Source: Corythucha ciliata (lineage: Eukaryota; Arthropoda; Insecta; Hemiptera; Tingidae). Taken from it: a stretch of DNA of 64,000 nt. Within the stretch, counting starts at the first letter, position 1. Each line of letters starts with the position of its first letter. The translations under genes were made by a program, and so were the position numbers. Where the stretch lies: positions 34,887,253-34,951,252 of the forward strand of contig CM075939.1 in assembly GCA_038030265.1 (NCBI GenBank). Direction: 5' to 3'. Positions 11,524-23,562 of this stretch are shown here, piece by piece. The notes below the pieces were generated by a model. That model made no database searches, was not told where the DNA came from, and saw only the letters and a list, made by a program, of their open reading frames with translations.

Positions 11524-11562
11524 AGACGCTGAAGATGGCGAGCAGCCGAAACCGGTTCGTTT
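11524..11562 (+). ncRNA. hammerhead-ribozyme-like core (imperfect)
   Basis: Read as a type I hammerhead: stem I AGACG/CGTTT, CTGAAGA core, stem II GGC-GAGCA-GCC, GAAA, then a 2-bp stem III (AC..GT) and cleavage site. One extra T between the core and stem II is non-canonical and would weaken or abolish activity. The arrangement, with its tiny stem III, is the same as in the better candidate at 20139-20181 and resembles the hammerheads known from Penelope-like elements. Confidence 0.3.
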
Positions 11563-11639
11563 CTAACGCACCTCAACGAGGAGGACAGACAACGTAGGCT
11601 CCTACGGCTACAGTTTCATGCATGCATTTTATCATCAGC

Positions 11640-14600
11640 TAAAAAAATATTTATTGGATAGATTCGAGGGATAATTCTGCCGCCAGTATTTTAATTGAAG
11701 TGATAAATTAATGGTGGGGTTTAGCCAGCGAGCGCAGATAAATAATAGAGGGATCGTAAACAAAAAAAAAGGGCACACTTTCACTAGGAGTCGAAATAAG
11801 CGGGGGGGGGGGGGAGAAAACTATTGGAAACGATCGTACAAGTCAACGCATTGAAGTTTAAAAGCGAATTTAAATAAAAAACTGGTGCTTTTGCTGAACG
11901 GTAAAACGGAATTGACTGCTAAAAGTTTCGTCTGCGGAAAACTAGCTTCAAATTAGTAATAAAAAATTACGGGAAACCTCATCCACCACTTGGTTTTTCT
12001 CCCTAAACTGGGCACATCTGTGTTCGCTGCGGGTTTAGCTATGCTTATTCCTTCCTCTGCGTGCTGAGGCCGAAAATGTGCGCCAATATGGTTGTTGAGT
12101 AAATTGGTTGGCTCAGCATGCAACAGGGCCAGGAACTTATGTGCCTGTTGAAACGAGCAGAACAAGTCCTGAAGCCGTGGAGCTGGAAACCACGAGGTCT
12201 CATGATGGGTGAGTTCGGCGAGGCCAGTTGAAGTTGAGGCCCGATGAGTTGTTGCGCTGGTTGGTGCTGAACTTGTCGAGTGGCAATATTGCAATAACTT
12301 TAAAAACAAAACATTTTACGAACTTCACTCTAAAAACCTTTTTTATGTTTCAGAGGTCCTGGAACACAAATATGTAGTCAGCTCGGACTTTATTTTTTTC
12401 ATTTAACACCACGCTTCCTGTTCCCTACGGGGACGGGAAGATAAAAGTAAAAGACGGAGCGAAAAAAGAGAAAAACTTGAGTTTCGAGATTTCTCAAGTA
12501 AAGACGTAAGTAATTGAAAGAGCCTGGAGGATGCTAAATGGATGACACGAATGAAAAGAATCCCCCCGTTCCTCTTCCCCAGGGCTGAAAGCTGAAAAAT
12601 CCTCGTTCGTATTTCGTTTGATAATTTTGCATTCATGGAAATATGAGAGAAGTTGAGCTTAATATGTTTCCCACTCCAATGAATTCTGGCTTTGAAGTCT
12701 TCATTAGACACTAGGAAAACAGCAACTTTTGTTTTGTTGGTTTTTACATCTTTTGGTATGCTTTAATTGGATTTTTTTTCACTCTCTTTTAATCTTATTC
12801 ACCTTCATTTGGTCCCCGTGATTTATTGCCCTTCCCTTCACTCTACTGATCACTCCCGACTCCTGTCACGGGAGTGGGTGGAACAACAGGTGGTGTTGGG
12901 CAGCCAAAGGTGGTGCGGCGGCGGGGGATGCTGGGTGAGCACGCGTTGAATGGGCTGAAGGGGATATCTCCGCAGCTCGTGAGCTACCCCCTTTTACAGC
13001 GTTTTTCGGCGCTCGGCGGGGATCAATAATCGTTATCATTCTCTGAACCCTCAGAACTCGTTCCTGGAATCACACTAGCATTTCCTTTAAGCCCTCTTAG
13101 CACATTCATCTGTGAGTCCCTTTTCTTTCAGACTCATCCCATACTTAGTTTTTTATAAAGCAGAATAAAAAATAGAAGACTAGTAACGTCTTACTGCGTT
13201 ATTCAAGCCATTCAGAGAGTTATGGGGGGGGGGGACTGAGAAAATTATTCTTAAAAGTTTTACATCTCAGTTTGCAAGAACGTCCAAAGTTGTGATCCGT
13301 TTTCTTGCAGCCTCTTTATAGATGTATGTAGCTGTCAGTCAGAGATGACAAGCCCTTGTTTCTTTCGTGAAAGGGTTGCCTGAGATGTGGATTTATTCAC
13401 GTTGTTTGTGCGCTCGATTGTTGGTTTTGGGAGACGGATAGGAGATGAGTTTTAGAGTGAACGTGAAATAAAAGGAGTAGGCGTCAACATCCCTTATCCG
13501 CTCCTACTTCTTTGTAATATCTTTGTTTTGTGAAAGGTTTTGCTGTTGAATAAAATCATGTCCACCCCCATAACACATAACGTGTGATGTGATAATTTTT
13601 CAATTTAACTTCTCCCAGTTGGGCCTCATCTGCGCGTTCAGTGAAATACGAATGTTTCTACTCGGTAATACCAGCACCGAGCTCTATAAATGATGACCTT
13701 TCCACCATAACCACGGTCCGCCTATACCCCTTCAAACCGCTAAATGGCGTTACCCATGTGATACCATCATATCGGCACACAGATGACGAGCAGGGTGTCC
13801 ATCTGAGGCTTGTTGCTTCCTCTGTGAGAGTTTTCCTCTCTGTGTTGTACTGTGAAAAGGGGCGGGAGACGTTTGGAAATGAAAAGCCTGCGGAGCCTGA
13901 TGGTTGCTGGTGGGTAGGAGGGGAGTAGCGCATGCGATACCCCCGGGACCCTCCCTGTGTTAGGTGCTACCGCCAAATCCCCAGTTCTTGGTCGGTGGTT
14001 TCTCACTACGGGGGAACGAGTCCTTATTCTAAAATCAAGAAACCCAAACGGGTAAAAAGCGCTGGGAAAATAAAAAAAGAAAGTAACTTAATTTTTTAGT
14101 TTTGTAAAGTTAGAGATATTTTTATTTATTTTTTCGATAATTTCAAGACTGCAAACCAAAATCGCCGCAAGAAAGCCTTCAAAGGCCAACAACACGCAGT
14201 AATGAGTCACAAGCTACCATAGGTAGGACATTTTCAAGGTTTAAAAGACAAATAAGTATAACCAAATGAAACACTTTTTTAATCTAAAATAAAATGTCCT
14301 AGTTACCCCCGCTTATCCGCTACACACCCGCATTTACGGTCCAAATCACTTTCGTGTTTTTTTCACTCCTTTTAAAATTCTCAGCAGGTAGGGAAAAATC
14401 ATGAGTAAATCTGACACTCATGATTCAAATTATTAGTGGTTTTCCTGTTTTCAGCAAGCACATTTCAAATTTTAACACTGAAACAAGTTTAAATGGAGTC
14501 GTATTATAGTGGAAGGTCGATTTGGAGAGACAATGTGATTTCCCCGAATTGAATTTTAAACAAAGTACATTGTTAATTTGACTTCCAATGTCAGGACCGT

Positions 14601-15830
14601 CCTTCCTCCCCAGGCAGATTGTTCCGCTAGCTCGGTGTCATCACAACACGCATGTAAACCGCTTTTCTCCTATGTCCCTTCTGAGCAGTAACAAGTTGAT
14701 CACTTCTCGGCCCACTTGTTATTTTGTTGCTCTTGATTGTAATTTAAATACGAGTCCAATCAAGTGGTTAGGAGTTATTCTAGATTACTAGAGCAATAAT
14801 AAACTTTAATTAATGTTTTTTTTTTCGTTTATCAACGTTGAGCAGTTAGCCTGAATTATAAAAATAAATTATTGGCCCTCCGATCTATCTTGAGGCCATT
14901 TCCTAGGCCTTATTGAGGCTTGAAGGGCGAACAACATGCCACAACTTGACCGCAGGTTTAAACCAGCTTGAGAATTTTCCATTGATAACATAGGTAGCTT
15001 TATTTTAAGGCGCCGCTATGACTCGTATTTGTTTTCTACGGTTTTTTTGTGTCAAAATTGATAGATTGTTCTGCTATATCTTCATAAAATATGAATATAC
15101 AACTCCGGAATAAAGCTTCCGGATTACAAAAATCAACACAATTTTTGCAGTCTTTCATTTAATCCCGTTATAATTGAGTTTTTTCAATTTCCACACCCCA
15201 TAATTTCCAACGTTCAGAAATTCAGTCGCTCATTGGTGCAGAAAGTAGAAAACGCCTATAGGAGCTTTTCTCACTTGATAGCCCATTAACCCGGGTCGTA
15301 TAGGTTATGATGAGGTTAACTCTTAAACCCTCCTGATTCCTCATGAGTAATTTCACTCCGACTATAGGCTTTAAAGCGTAGTCAAATAATATAATTTCCA
15401 CCACTAGCCTATGTGACATGGCGAACGGATGTCATCAAAGACAAGGAATCCAACAGGTGAGAAAGTTTTTGAACGAAAATTAAAACGAATCCGAGAGGAG
15501 TAGCTCGAGACCCAATGAGTAACTTGTTGATGTACGTAAACAGAAAAGGAAGGGGGTCTTGCTTCAGGAGGCTGGACTGGAAACCAATGTCGTCGGCAAT
15601 GTGAGAGAAACTTTTTGTTGATAGGGTGAGAGGTTGGAGAAAATTCGTTAGTGGAATATTGGCGTACCAAACACAAAATCACGTGACTACATGAACTGTA
15701 TTCATTTTGCTCCTAAATTTAAGCTCCTACGCCGGAGCATGGAAACTGGTACCTTCTCCAGTACTAGAGAACTGATACAGTTCTCGACGGGTGCGGTTCT
15801 GAGCTTAATATAGCAGGTGCATCAGGAAAA
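11640..15830. other. long spacer without recognisable gene
   Basis: About 4.2 kb with a poly-G run near 11800, a G run near 13226, and only motif-free open frames up to about 118 codons on either strand. No family signature, splice chain, tRNA or clear transposon end was found. Confidence 0.45.
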
Positions 15831-15837
15831 ACGTTAT

Positions 15838-16900
15838 GGCTAACGTTGAGAAAAAACGTTAATTCGCGGCTGGAATCGTGAAAAACACTAATGTGTTGTT
15901 CATGCTTCGAGACCGCGGCCAAAATTAAGAAATAATGCTAATTCAACGCTAAAAGTGAAAAAAAATCACAGATTCGCACCGAAATTGCGAAAATCGCTCA
16001 TTCGCAATTTTGATAAAGGTGCCAATTCACAGCTAACATTGAGAAAACACTTTTCATTTTTACCTGCAACTCGAATTTCATGATGCAGAATTTCATAATT
16101 CGGATTCGGAAAAGTTTTTGGTCTAGACCTTCGTTAAATTACAAGTTTCTGGGATTTTTTTAGAGGCCGTGGACCCAGCCAGCCTTGATAGAATAATTGA
16201 AAGCCTGACAAATATGAAATTATATCACTCTGAGCTAGAAATCTGTGAAATCACCAGTTTCTGGTCTTTATTTCCGCAAAATTTCGAGTTTCTGGAATAT
16301 TTCTGGGTGACGCAGTGCCCAAAGTCTTTTGACGAATGGCCGCAAAGTTGCGACATTTTGAAAGGATATATTCGCGAAATTTGATTTTTTTTTTTTTTGC
16401 TGAATGATCGCCCTATTGAGTTGTATTTGTACGTCTTGATTTCACCTAAATTGAAAGTTTCCGTTTTTTTTAAAGGCCGAGGATCCCGCGAGCAAGCCAG
16501 CCCATACAGCACTCAAAGCCGGACGAAAATACACAAAATTGTAGCATTTTGAAGGCGGGTATGAGTATCCGCGAAATCGCCTAGCTTCCTGTATTTATTT
16601 TCGCGAAATAGCAAGTTTGAGATATTTCGCTAAATGCCTTTTTTGGGACCACAACCTGAACCCGTTCTAGCTGACGACGACCACAATCAAAGTTCTTGTA
16701 AAACACCTGAAATTGTTTGTCGAAGGGGAACAATATTTTGTAGGCAAATGTTCGTGAAATCAAAAGTTTCCTGGCAGAATTATCGAGATACTACAAGTTT
16801 CACGTCCTAATTTCAGCGAAACTGCAAGTTTCCTGGCTGCACATACGTGCAATTGACAGTTTGGGGTCTTAATTTCGATTATAAATGTAAGTTTAGTGTC
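15838..16900. repeat. degenerate arrays, W type then Z type
   Basis: 15838-16060 repeats phrases like 'ctaattcgcggctgaaat..gaaaaa'. 16110-16900 repeats phrases like 'gaaattgcaagtttc.tgg...atttcgc' with variable spacing. Two diverged 'aggccg(t/a)ggacccagcgagccagcc' boxes interrupt it at about 16163 and 16479, and a related G+C-rich box occurs at about 59890. Confidence 0.5.
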
Positions 16901-17424
16901 TTATTGACCTCTTTCATAAATACAGCAGCGTTCTTGTTGAGCTAAGGTGAACTAAAAACCCGGGGTAACATCTGACCGGAGTCACTTGCTTTGTTCCGAT
17001 TATTTGTGGTAGAGAGAATCAGGATCAGAAAGAGAATTATTGAAGTAAACCCAATTGAAATTTGAGGGGTACCCAAGGTGGTCGTTTCACCTAGTCGCCA
17101 TGTGACCGCTGGTTTATTTATGAAACTTATACAAACTGGTCCCGCAAAGACTACGCAACCGCCCCTGGTGGCGTCTGAAAGAACATTCGTAGAGTAGACA
17201 CACATGATAGTTTTACTGGTTGCTATTGGCGATTGCAGCTAAGGAAGACGCTGTCTGCTGGTCATAGAGAAACTAGTGATACCGATAGTGTAAGCGGTAT
17301 GTTAAATTTTGGATTATTTTCACGTCTTTTTTATTCTTTTTTTTTTCATTTACAACTCGTGGAAAAGTGTGTACATTTATTAATTACGCTAAGGTCGACT
17401 AATAGGGCTCGGTATTAGTGCGAG

Positions 17425-18850
17425 TTGTTAATGAGGGGGTCACTGGTTACTCACGAATATGATGGACATGCACTTCACGCGAGCGTACGCGAACGCGACG
17501 GAGGAGTCCGACCTACGGGTGTGCCGTCGATGGAACAACCGCTCAACAACAGAGTCAACGGAGCCGCAGCGAACGCCCGGAGACCGGCGATCAGCAATTG
17601 GACGGCGTCGGGGCACAACAGAGAAAAGACCGGTGCTCGCTCGTTTTCTCATGTTGCCCCCTGAAACGTCCCTTCTTCCTCACGGTTTTATCCTTTGCTA
17701 GCGTTGCCGCCGTCGAGACGACTTTCCCCGAGCTCGGGTGCTGGCCCAAAAACTCCCGGTCTCAGCGCCTTCTTTTTTGTTTCGCCCTTTCTTCTCCCGA
17801 CTTCTTGACTACCGAAGTTCGTCGCAATGCGGGTCCTCTCACTCGTTCATTTCGGCTGGATCACCAATAATTATGACAGAGGAGGATAGTTTGTTAACAT
17901 ATCTCTCGTATCGTGCCCTGTTCTATTCCATTCTTGGTTGGAGACGCTTACTTACTATATTGTATACTTTCGTGCTTATTTTTATACTTTTTATTAATTA
18001 ATAAAATTTCCCCGAGCACCTCGTCTCGACTATACCCTTCAATATCAGTGTCGGTATTGGTGTGATCCATATCTAGTATCTGTCCTTGTTAATGTTGTTC
18101 ATTCCCGTACAGACACATGTGGGTATAGTTTAGAATGCCGAAAATAACAATAAGAGCATAAATAAGATAAATAAGAGCATTTATTAGGATTGTTCAAGCG
18201 CAGACGACTGCAGGCAAAGCGCAAATATCTCCTTTGAGTCCTCTTCGTCCCGTCTAATGCCATGTTGATATGGTTAGCATCGTAGCCTTTTCTTCCATCT
18301 GTGAAATTCCGAGATTTTGATGGTGATGAATCTGTATTCAAAATTAACAGTAAAAAGACTCCTCCCGAATGAACAACTTCAGAAGTAGTAAGATCTTGAG
18401 ATGGAAGGAACCGCTGATAATGAAATAACTTAACACCCGGTCAACTGAAAAATAGCTATTTTGTGAGCTCTCAACCACCATAAGTATGAATAAATTTGGT
18501 CGTAGCACTCACAACGAAGAAATTATAATAATTTTGCTAGCTATAACCCAGTGCCCACGAATTCTTTTCGATTCAGGAGGTGGATTACATTTCAAGACCC
18601 TTCTTTTCCGAATTTTTAATGTGAACACGTTTGATGTATTTACTCACCAAAGAATCTTAAAAACCCAGCCAGATTAAGTGAGATGTGAAGTTATTTACGA
18701 GCTCTTCAAGATCAAACAACAATACGAACTGAGATATCAATACTTCTTACACTATCAGCAAGGCCTGTGACACTAACCCTCAAATTGATAACAAATACCG
18801 CTTACGCTATCAAGAACACTAGCGCAGCTAGTGATAGTTTCATTCGCCAA
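17425..18850 (+). other. GC-rich island (17425-17860) and A+T-rich follow-on
   Basis: About 430 bases are sharply richer in G+C and CpG than the surroundings (e.g. cgcgagcgtacgcgaacgcgacgg). Overlapping open frames of 70-90 codons have no motif. A similar phrase TCGGTATTAGTGCGA / TCGGTATTGGTGTGA occurs on each side (about 17410 and 18048), suggesting a bounded insert. It lies upstream of the LINE and in the same orientation, so it might be that element's 5' region, but this is unproven. 18010-18850 shows nothing further. Confidence 0.35.
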
Positions 18851-20020
18851 TTGCTACAGCTTCAATAAGAGTAGCCACATGGAATTGCAGGGGCATAACC
18901 AACAAATGTCACGAACTAGAACTCTTCGTCAAACAAAATTGCATCGATATTCTCATGGCAACAGAAACTAAGCTCTGCCCGCAAGTAAAATTTTACATGC
19001 CCGGATTTAAGGTGTACCGATCTGATCACCCATCTGGAAACCGGAAAGGGGGCTCGCTATTGCTAGTTAATACTCACCTGCCTCACCACGAACTACCCCC
19101 TTACTGTGAGCCACACGCAAGTTTCAACCGAAACCAGTTCGTTTAAAATTGGGGCTTTCTATTCAGCTCCCAAGAATACCATCACTTCTAGTATGTTTGC
19201 CCAAATATTCCAAATGTTGAATAATCGATTTATACTGGGAGGCGATTTCAACGCTAAGCACCCGCGCTGGGGCTCTTCACTAGCGAATCCCAGAGGTCGT
19301 TTACTAAATACTAATGATTCAAGTGGCAGCTACTTCCGCTAGCTCTAACTCAACCTCTCCCTACCAAGCGTCACGACACCGTACTCCTCCGAATATAGAA
19401 CGTCAAAAAAGCGGCCAAATCCCTCTGGTTATATACAAAGTACCCCGCTCACAAACGGGCGTGTAATAAGGCCTCTGAAGAGCTTCGCACCGCTCTATCC
19501 AAACACAAAAGAGAAACCAAACTCCAGGAACTAGCACTATCAGATAGCAACAATGAAACATTGTGAAAGAAGACACGATCTATCACCAGGACTCCAACTA
19601 TAATTCCACCACTATGGCACAACAATACCTGGCATTCATCTCCTGCAGAAAAGGGGAACTGTTCTCGTCAATACTAGAAACTCAGTTTGCACCAAATCCT
19701 ACACAAAACGCACACTTCAATGAGCAGATCGAACAAAAGCTGAACGAACCTTCACAACTCTCGCCTTTTAAAGAATTCTTCACACCAACCCAAGTGAATT
19801 CCGCCATTGCCAAATCGCACTCTAAAAAAGCACCGGGAAATGACAACATAGTCCAACCACTACTAAAAAATCTCCCACGTAAAGGATTAGTCCTACTAAC
19901 ATATATCTACAGTGCCATAGTACGTACGGGCTATTTCCCTCGACAATGGAAGCATGCTACTGTTACTATGCTGAAAAAACCAGAAAACCAAAAAAAGACC
20001 CCAGTAGTTATCGCCCCATA

Positions 20021-20036
20021 AGCTTGCTCTCCTTAT
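20021..20036. repeat. 16-bp target-site duplication, left copy
   Basis: AGCTTGCTCTCCTTAT occurs here and again at 20302-20317, flanking a 265-bp insert. Removing the insert and one copy restores the expected reverse transcriptase reading (SYRPISLLSLLSK). Confidence 0.85.
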
Positions 20037-20301
20037 AATGGAATCCACCTCCTTATACCGGTTGTCCCTCTGTGAATGCTCTGCGCCAAACTTTCAGAAC
20101 TAAGTACAACCAAAATACTTTGCAGTCTCCTTTAATACGTCGAATGCATTTCGGGCACAACTGTGACCCCTCATCAGCAACTGACACCTTCTACTGCAGT
20201 GTCACAGATGAGGGGTCACAGTTGTGCCCGAAATGCATTCGACGTATTAAAGGAGACTGCAAAGTATTTTGGTTGTACTTAGTTCTGAAAGTTTGGCGCG
20301 G
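20037..20301. mobile_element. 265-bp insertion with perfect 93-bp inverted arms (possible Penelope-like/retrozyme-type element)
   Basis: The insert lies between 16-bp direct repeats. It has 46 bases of single sequence, then arm 1 (20083-20175), a 31-base spacer (20176-20206) that itself holds TGACAC/GTGTCA, then arm 2 (20207-20299). By eye the arms are exact reverse complements over all 93 bases. A target duplication of this length fits target-primed reverse transcription better than a cut-and-paste transposon. The arms contain a hammerhead-type core, which points to a Penelope-like element terminal repeat or a retrozyme in head-to-head arrangement. This classification is inference. Confidence 0.75.
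20139..20181 (-). ncRNA. canonical-looking type I hammerhead ribozyme
   Basis: Minus strand, 5' to 3': stem I half GTTG (20181-20178); core CTGATGA (20177-20171); stem II GGG + bulge GT + CAC, loop AGTT, GTG + CCC (20170-20153); GAAA (20152-20149); a 2-bp stem III with 2-nt loop; U16.1 and H17 = U (20143, predicted cleavage after it); stem I half CGAC (20142-20139). All conserved core positions of the hammerhead are present and stem I pairs over 4 bp (one G-U). The inverted copy on the + strand (from about 20205) reads CAGATGA, a U4-to-A change that should disable it. Very short stem III is typical of hammerheads in Penelope-like elements. Confidence 0.62.
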
Positions 20302-21654
20302 AGCTTGCTCTCCTTATTATCAAAAACAGCGACTCCTACTCCCCAAACTTCTCCACCACCTGGAGCCTATCCTTCCGCCACCGCAGTTCGGTTTCAGGCA
20401 AAGTCATTCATGCGCACAACAACTACACAGAGTAGTAGACCAAATCCTGCAAGCATACGAAGATAAGAAGTTCTGTGTCGGCCTATTCATTGACATAGAA
20501 AAAGCATTTGACAAGGTGTGGCACCAGGGTCTACTAGCTCGCCTGAAGGTGTTGCTACCTGACACATACTACCGGTTGATGCAGTCGAACCTTTCTCAAC
20601 GAACCTATACGGTCAGGTTCAACTACTACGCGTCTCGGAGTCGCTGCATCACTGCTGGAGTACCTCAAGGAAGCGTTATTGGTCCGCTCCTATACCTATG
20701 CTTTGCATCAAACATGCCAACCAGAAATGATATCAAGACAATGCAGTTTGCAGACGACGCAGCTTTTCCCTGCTCCAATATCGATATAAACACCACCACG
20801 GCTAATCTTCAAGAACTCTGCGACAAATTAGGAAGATAGCCTCAAGATTGGAGAATCTCACTCAATCCGAATAAGTCACAGGCAGTAACATTCACTTACC
20901 GACGCAATTTCCTCACCCCGAACTTACAGCTATAAAGCTCTCCCATACCCCAATCAGAGAAAGTGCGATACCTAGGAGTCAACCTGGACAAAAGATTAAC
21001 ATACAATGCTCACGTCACTGAAACATTGAAAACTTGCAGACACAGGTTTCACACCTTAAAACCAATCCTAGGAAATCACTCCCCACTAGCACTGGAAACT
21101 AAAAGGCTGATCTACATAATGCTTCTTCGCCCCATCTGGATGTATGGAAGTGAGATCTGGGGTGGAGCTTCAAGATCACAAATTCAAAGAATCCAGGTAT
21201 ACCAAAATCGAGTTCTGCGCTATATTTCTTCGGCTCCATGGTACGTACGCAATACAAATATCCACAAAGACCTAGATATACTCTCCGTCGAAGACATGCT
21301 CACCCAGAACCACAAGCGTCTAATTAACAGAATGGTAGATCATAGCAATGAGCTCATTTCAGAAATTCCACGATTGCTACCACAACCACGGTCAGAAAGA
21401 AGACTCAAAAGAAGACATCACAGCGACAGGCTAGACATTTAGCTACCAATCAACTGTCCCACTCGTCCCGCTATGTACCTAATTTGTCAAATATTGTTCA
21501 CCTAGGATCTAACTTGAGTACTTACAAATATTGAGGCCAAGCTACTGAGCTTGTATCCTCTGTACATAATATTACACATTAATTTTGTATACCAACTATC
21601 CCATCAGCAAAACTGTAGTGTACCTAGTACAATAAAGTTATCGTAAAAAAAAAA

Positions 21655-22290
21655 AGTATAATTGTTTGTGGTAAAGTTTTTTTCTTCCCCTTTCCCAAGT
21701 CTTGCAGAAGATAACTTTTAATAAACTATAAGCATCACTTAGTTCTTGCCTTAAAACAGCTAGCTACAGGGTTCCTTAACAGCAAGTAAGAACGAAGTAA
21801 GAAGGATAAGACAATTTTACTCAACTCAACTCCTCGTGGATGATCAATATAGTTAATTAAAAAGTGTACTTTTGTTTATTGCCAGCTGGGTAAATGGCAC
21901 TGGCTAGAATGAAGATGACGAAGCTCAAGGTCTTGGATAAAACTATGAAAATAATTTTTGTATACATTTAGGTACTTTGTATAACCGGTTTCACTGAACA
22001 ACCCTCCTATTTCCTGAAGAAACAGAAATAACAAACCAGGCAATATACTTAGAGGTTTCCATGCGGAGATATACCCTTCGCCTAGGAAAAAGTCAAAGGC
22101 AACCAACAAAATTACTCAGGCCAGATTGAGGCAAGATAATTATTTAGAGAGCCGGAAACAATTTGTTTAAAATCAGCTAATTTTTAAATCAGGTTTGATT
22201 TTTGAGGAGGTCCCTCCCCTTTATTTACGTCTCCGACTTTCCCTACGTCAGAGTAAGTTTGTTGATTGATTCATACTGCTGTGAAAAAAA
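21655..22290. repeat. 0.64-kb duplicated block R, copy 1
   Basis: Nearly identical to 23990-24631 in direct orientation, with only a few scattered differences. It begins directly after the LINE A-tract and ends at 'ctgtgaaaaaaac'. No coding content recognised. With copy 2 it brackets the ~297-bp tandem units, so R plus units may form one larger repeat unit. Confidence 0.8.
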
Positions 22291-23562
22291 CAGTTTCAGC
22301 TGAACTTAATGGGAATCAAAGGCTATTTCAAAATGGAATCATCATACCGAATATAATGTTTCTGGAATCAACTGGTGATTTGTTGTGATTTTTTTACCAT
22401 TTCAACCCCTATTTTCCCCCCTCCACCTTGACCGATTTGGCCCAAATGCAATACCGACCGGGGCCTTATGACTACTGATTTTTGTGCCAAAGCGCGTTCC
22501 GCTAAATTAATTTCTACGAGAGTTATCGTGCTAACAAGGCCTCACACTTACTTCCACCCCGGGGACATCGCCCCCTCCCCCTCGACTTTTTCAAAAAATT
22601 AAAATTGGAATCAAATGCTACTTTAACATGGAGTATACGTACTGAATATGATGCTTCTAGAATCAACTGGTGACTTGTAGTGATTTTTTGATCATTTCAA
22701 GCCGTATTCCCCCCCCCACCTCCTTCACCGATTTGGCCCAAATGCAATACCGACCGGTGTCTTATGACTACTGATTTTTTTAGATAAAGCGTGTTCCGCT
22801 AAATTAATTTCTACGAGAGTTATCGTGCTAACAAGACCACACACTTACTTCCACCCTGGGGGCACCACCCCCTCCCCCTCGACTTTTTCAAAAAATTAAA
22901 ATGGGAATCAAAGGCTAGTCTAACATGGAGTATACGTACCGAATATGATGCTTCTAGAATCAACTGGTGATTTTTAGTGATTTTTTTACTATTTCAACCC
23001 CTATTTTCCCCCCCTCCACTTTGACCGATTTGGCCCAAATGCAATACCGACCGGGATCTTATGACTACTGATTTTTTAGATAAAGCGCGTTCTGCTAAAT
23101 TAATTTCTACGAGAGTTATCGTGCTAACAAGACCACACACTTACTTGTGCCACCCCGGGAGCACCACCCCCTCCCCCTTGACTTTTACAAAAAATTAAAA
23201 TGGGAATCAAAGGCTAGTCTAACATGGAGTATACGTACCGAATATGATGCTTCTAGAATCAACTGGTGATTTTTAGTGATTTTTTGACGACTTCAAGCCC
23301 GATTTTCCCCCCCTCCACCTTGACCGATTTTGCCCAAATGCAATACCGACCGGTGTCTTATGACTACTGATTTTTGTGCCAAAGCGCGTTCTGCTAAATT
23401 AATTTCTACGAGAGTTATCGTGCTAAAAAGGAAACGGCCATAAAGATATATATATATGAATTCCGGAGACCACTGAATTCGTGTTCTAGAGGTTCTGAAA
23501 CGTAAAAAAAACATGACATGACCCATGTTTGCCACCATCACGACGAGACCAATAGTGCATTT
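22291..23562. mobile_element. Helentron/HINE-like element, copy A, with ~4 tandem units of ~297 bp
   Basis: Units begin GGGAATCAAAGGCTA... at about 22311, 22606, 22903 and 23202 (spacings about 295-299; the last is shorter). Each ends near 'cgagagttatcgtgctaacaag'. After the last unit comes the common tail (AAACGGCCATAAA..., GGAGACCACTGAATTCG, CATCACGACGAGACC, then AGTGCATTTT). Two other copies in the window have one and two units (49944-50545; 58105-58805). A tail hairpin AGTGCATTT/AAATGCACT and an inverted match AGTGCATTTCATTT near the 5' end of the other copies resemble the subterminal repeats and 3' hairpin of Helentron-associated elements. The 5' end of this copy is replaced by block R. 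Confidence 0.6.

Larger units (their letters stand above)
18850..21655 (+). pseudogene. Jockey-like non-LTR retrotransposon (LINE), decayed
   Basis: A LINE copy in order: AP-type endonuclease (ATWNCRGI at about 18870, then GGDFNAKHPRWGS at about 19235), a reverse transcriptase fingers/palm region (KKAPGNDNI at about 19825; GFRQSHSC, then IDIEKAFDKVWHQGL at about 20495, GVPQGSVIGPLL at about 20665 and the catalytic FADDAA at about 20755), a thumb-like part (RYLGVNLDKRLTY at 20965) and a C-terminal segment to 21442. A 3' UTR with AATAAAG and an A-tract at about 21643-21654 follow. There is no RNase H domain, as in the Jockey clade. At least three frame changes (about 19140, 19345-19560 and 20000), stop codons near 20838 and 20935, and a 265-bp insertion at 20037-20301 show it is dead. 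Clade assignment is from memory of motif style. No ORF1 (gag-like) was found upstream, so the copy is probably 5'-truncated. Confidence 0.88.

Noticed and set aside
13641..14006. Overlapping 79-95-codon frames on both strands as a possible gene
   Set aside because: No motif, no splice chain; locally low stop density on both strands.
20072..20268. Open frame running through the foldback arms into the LINE reverse transcriptase
   Set aside because: The arms are an inserted sequence; the apparent protein is a fusion of insert and LINE frames.
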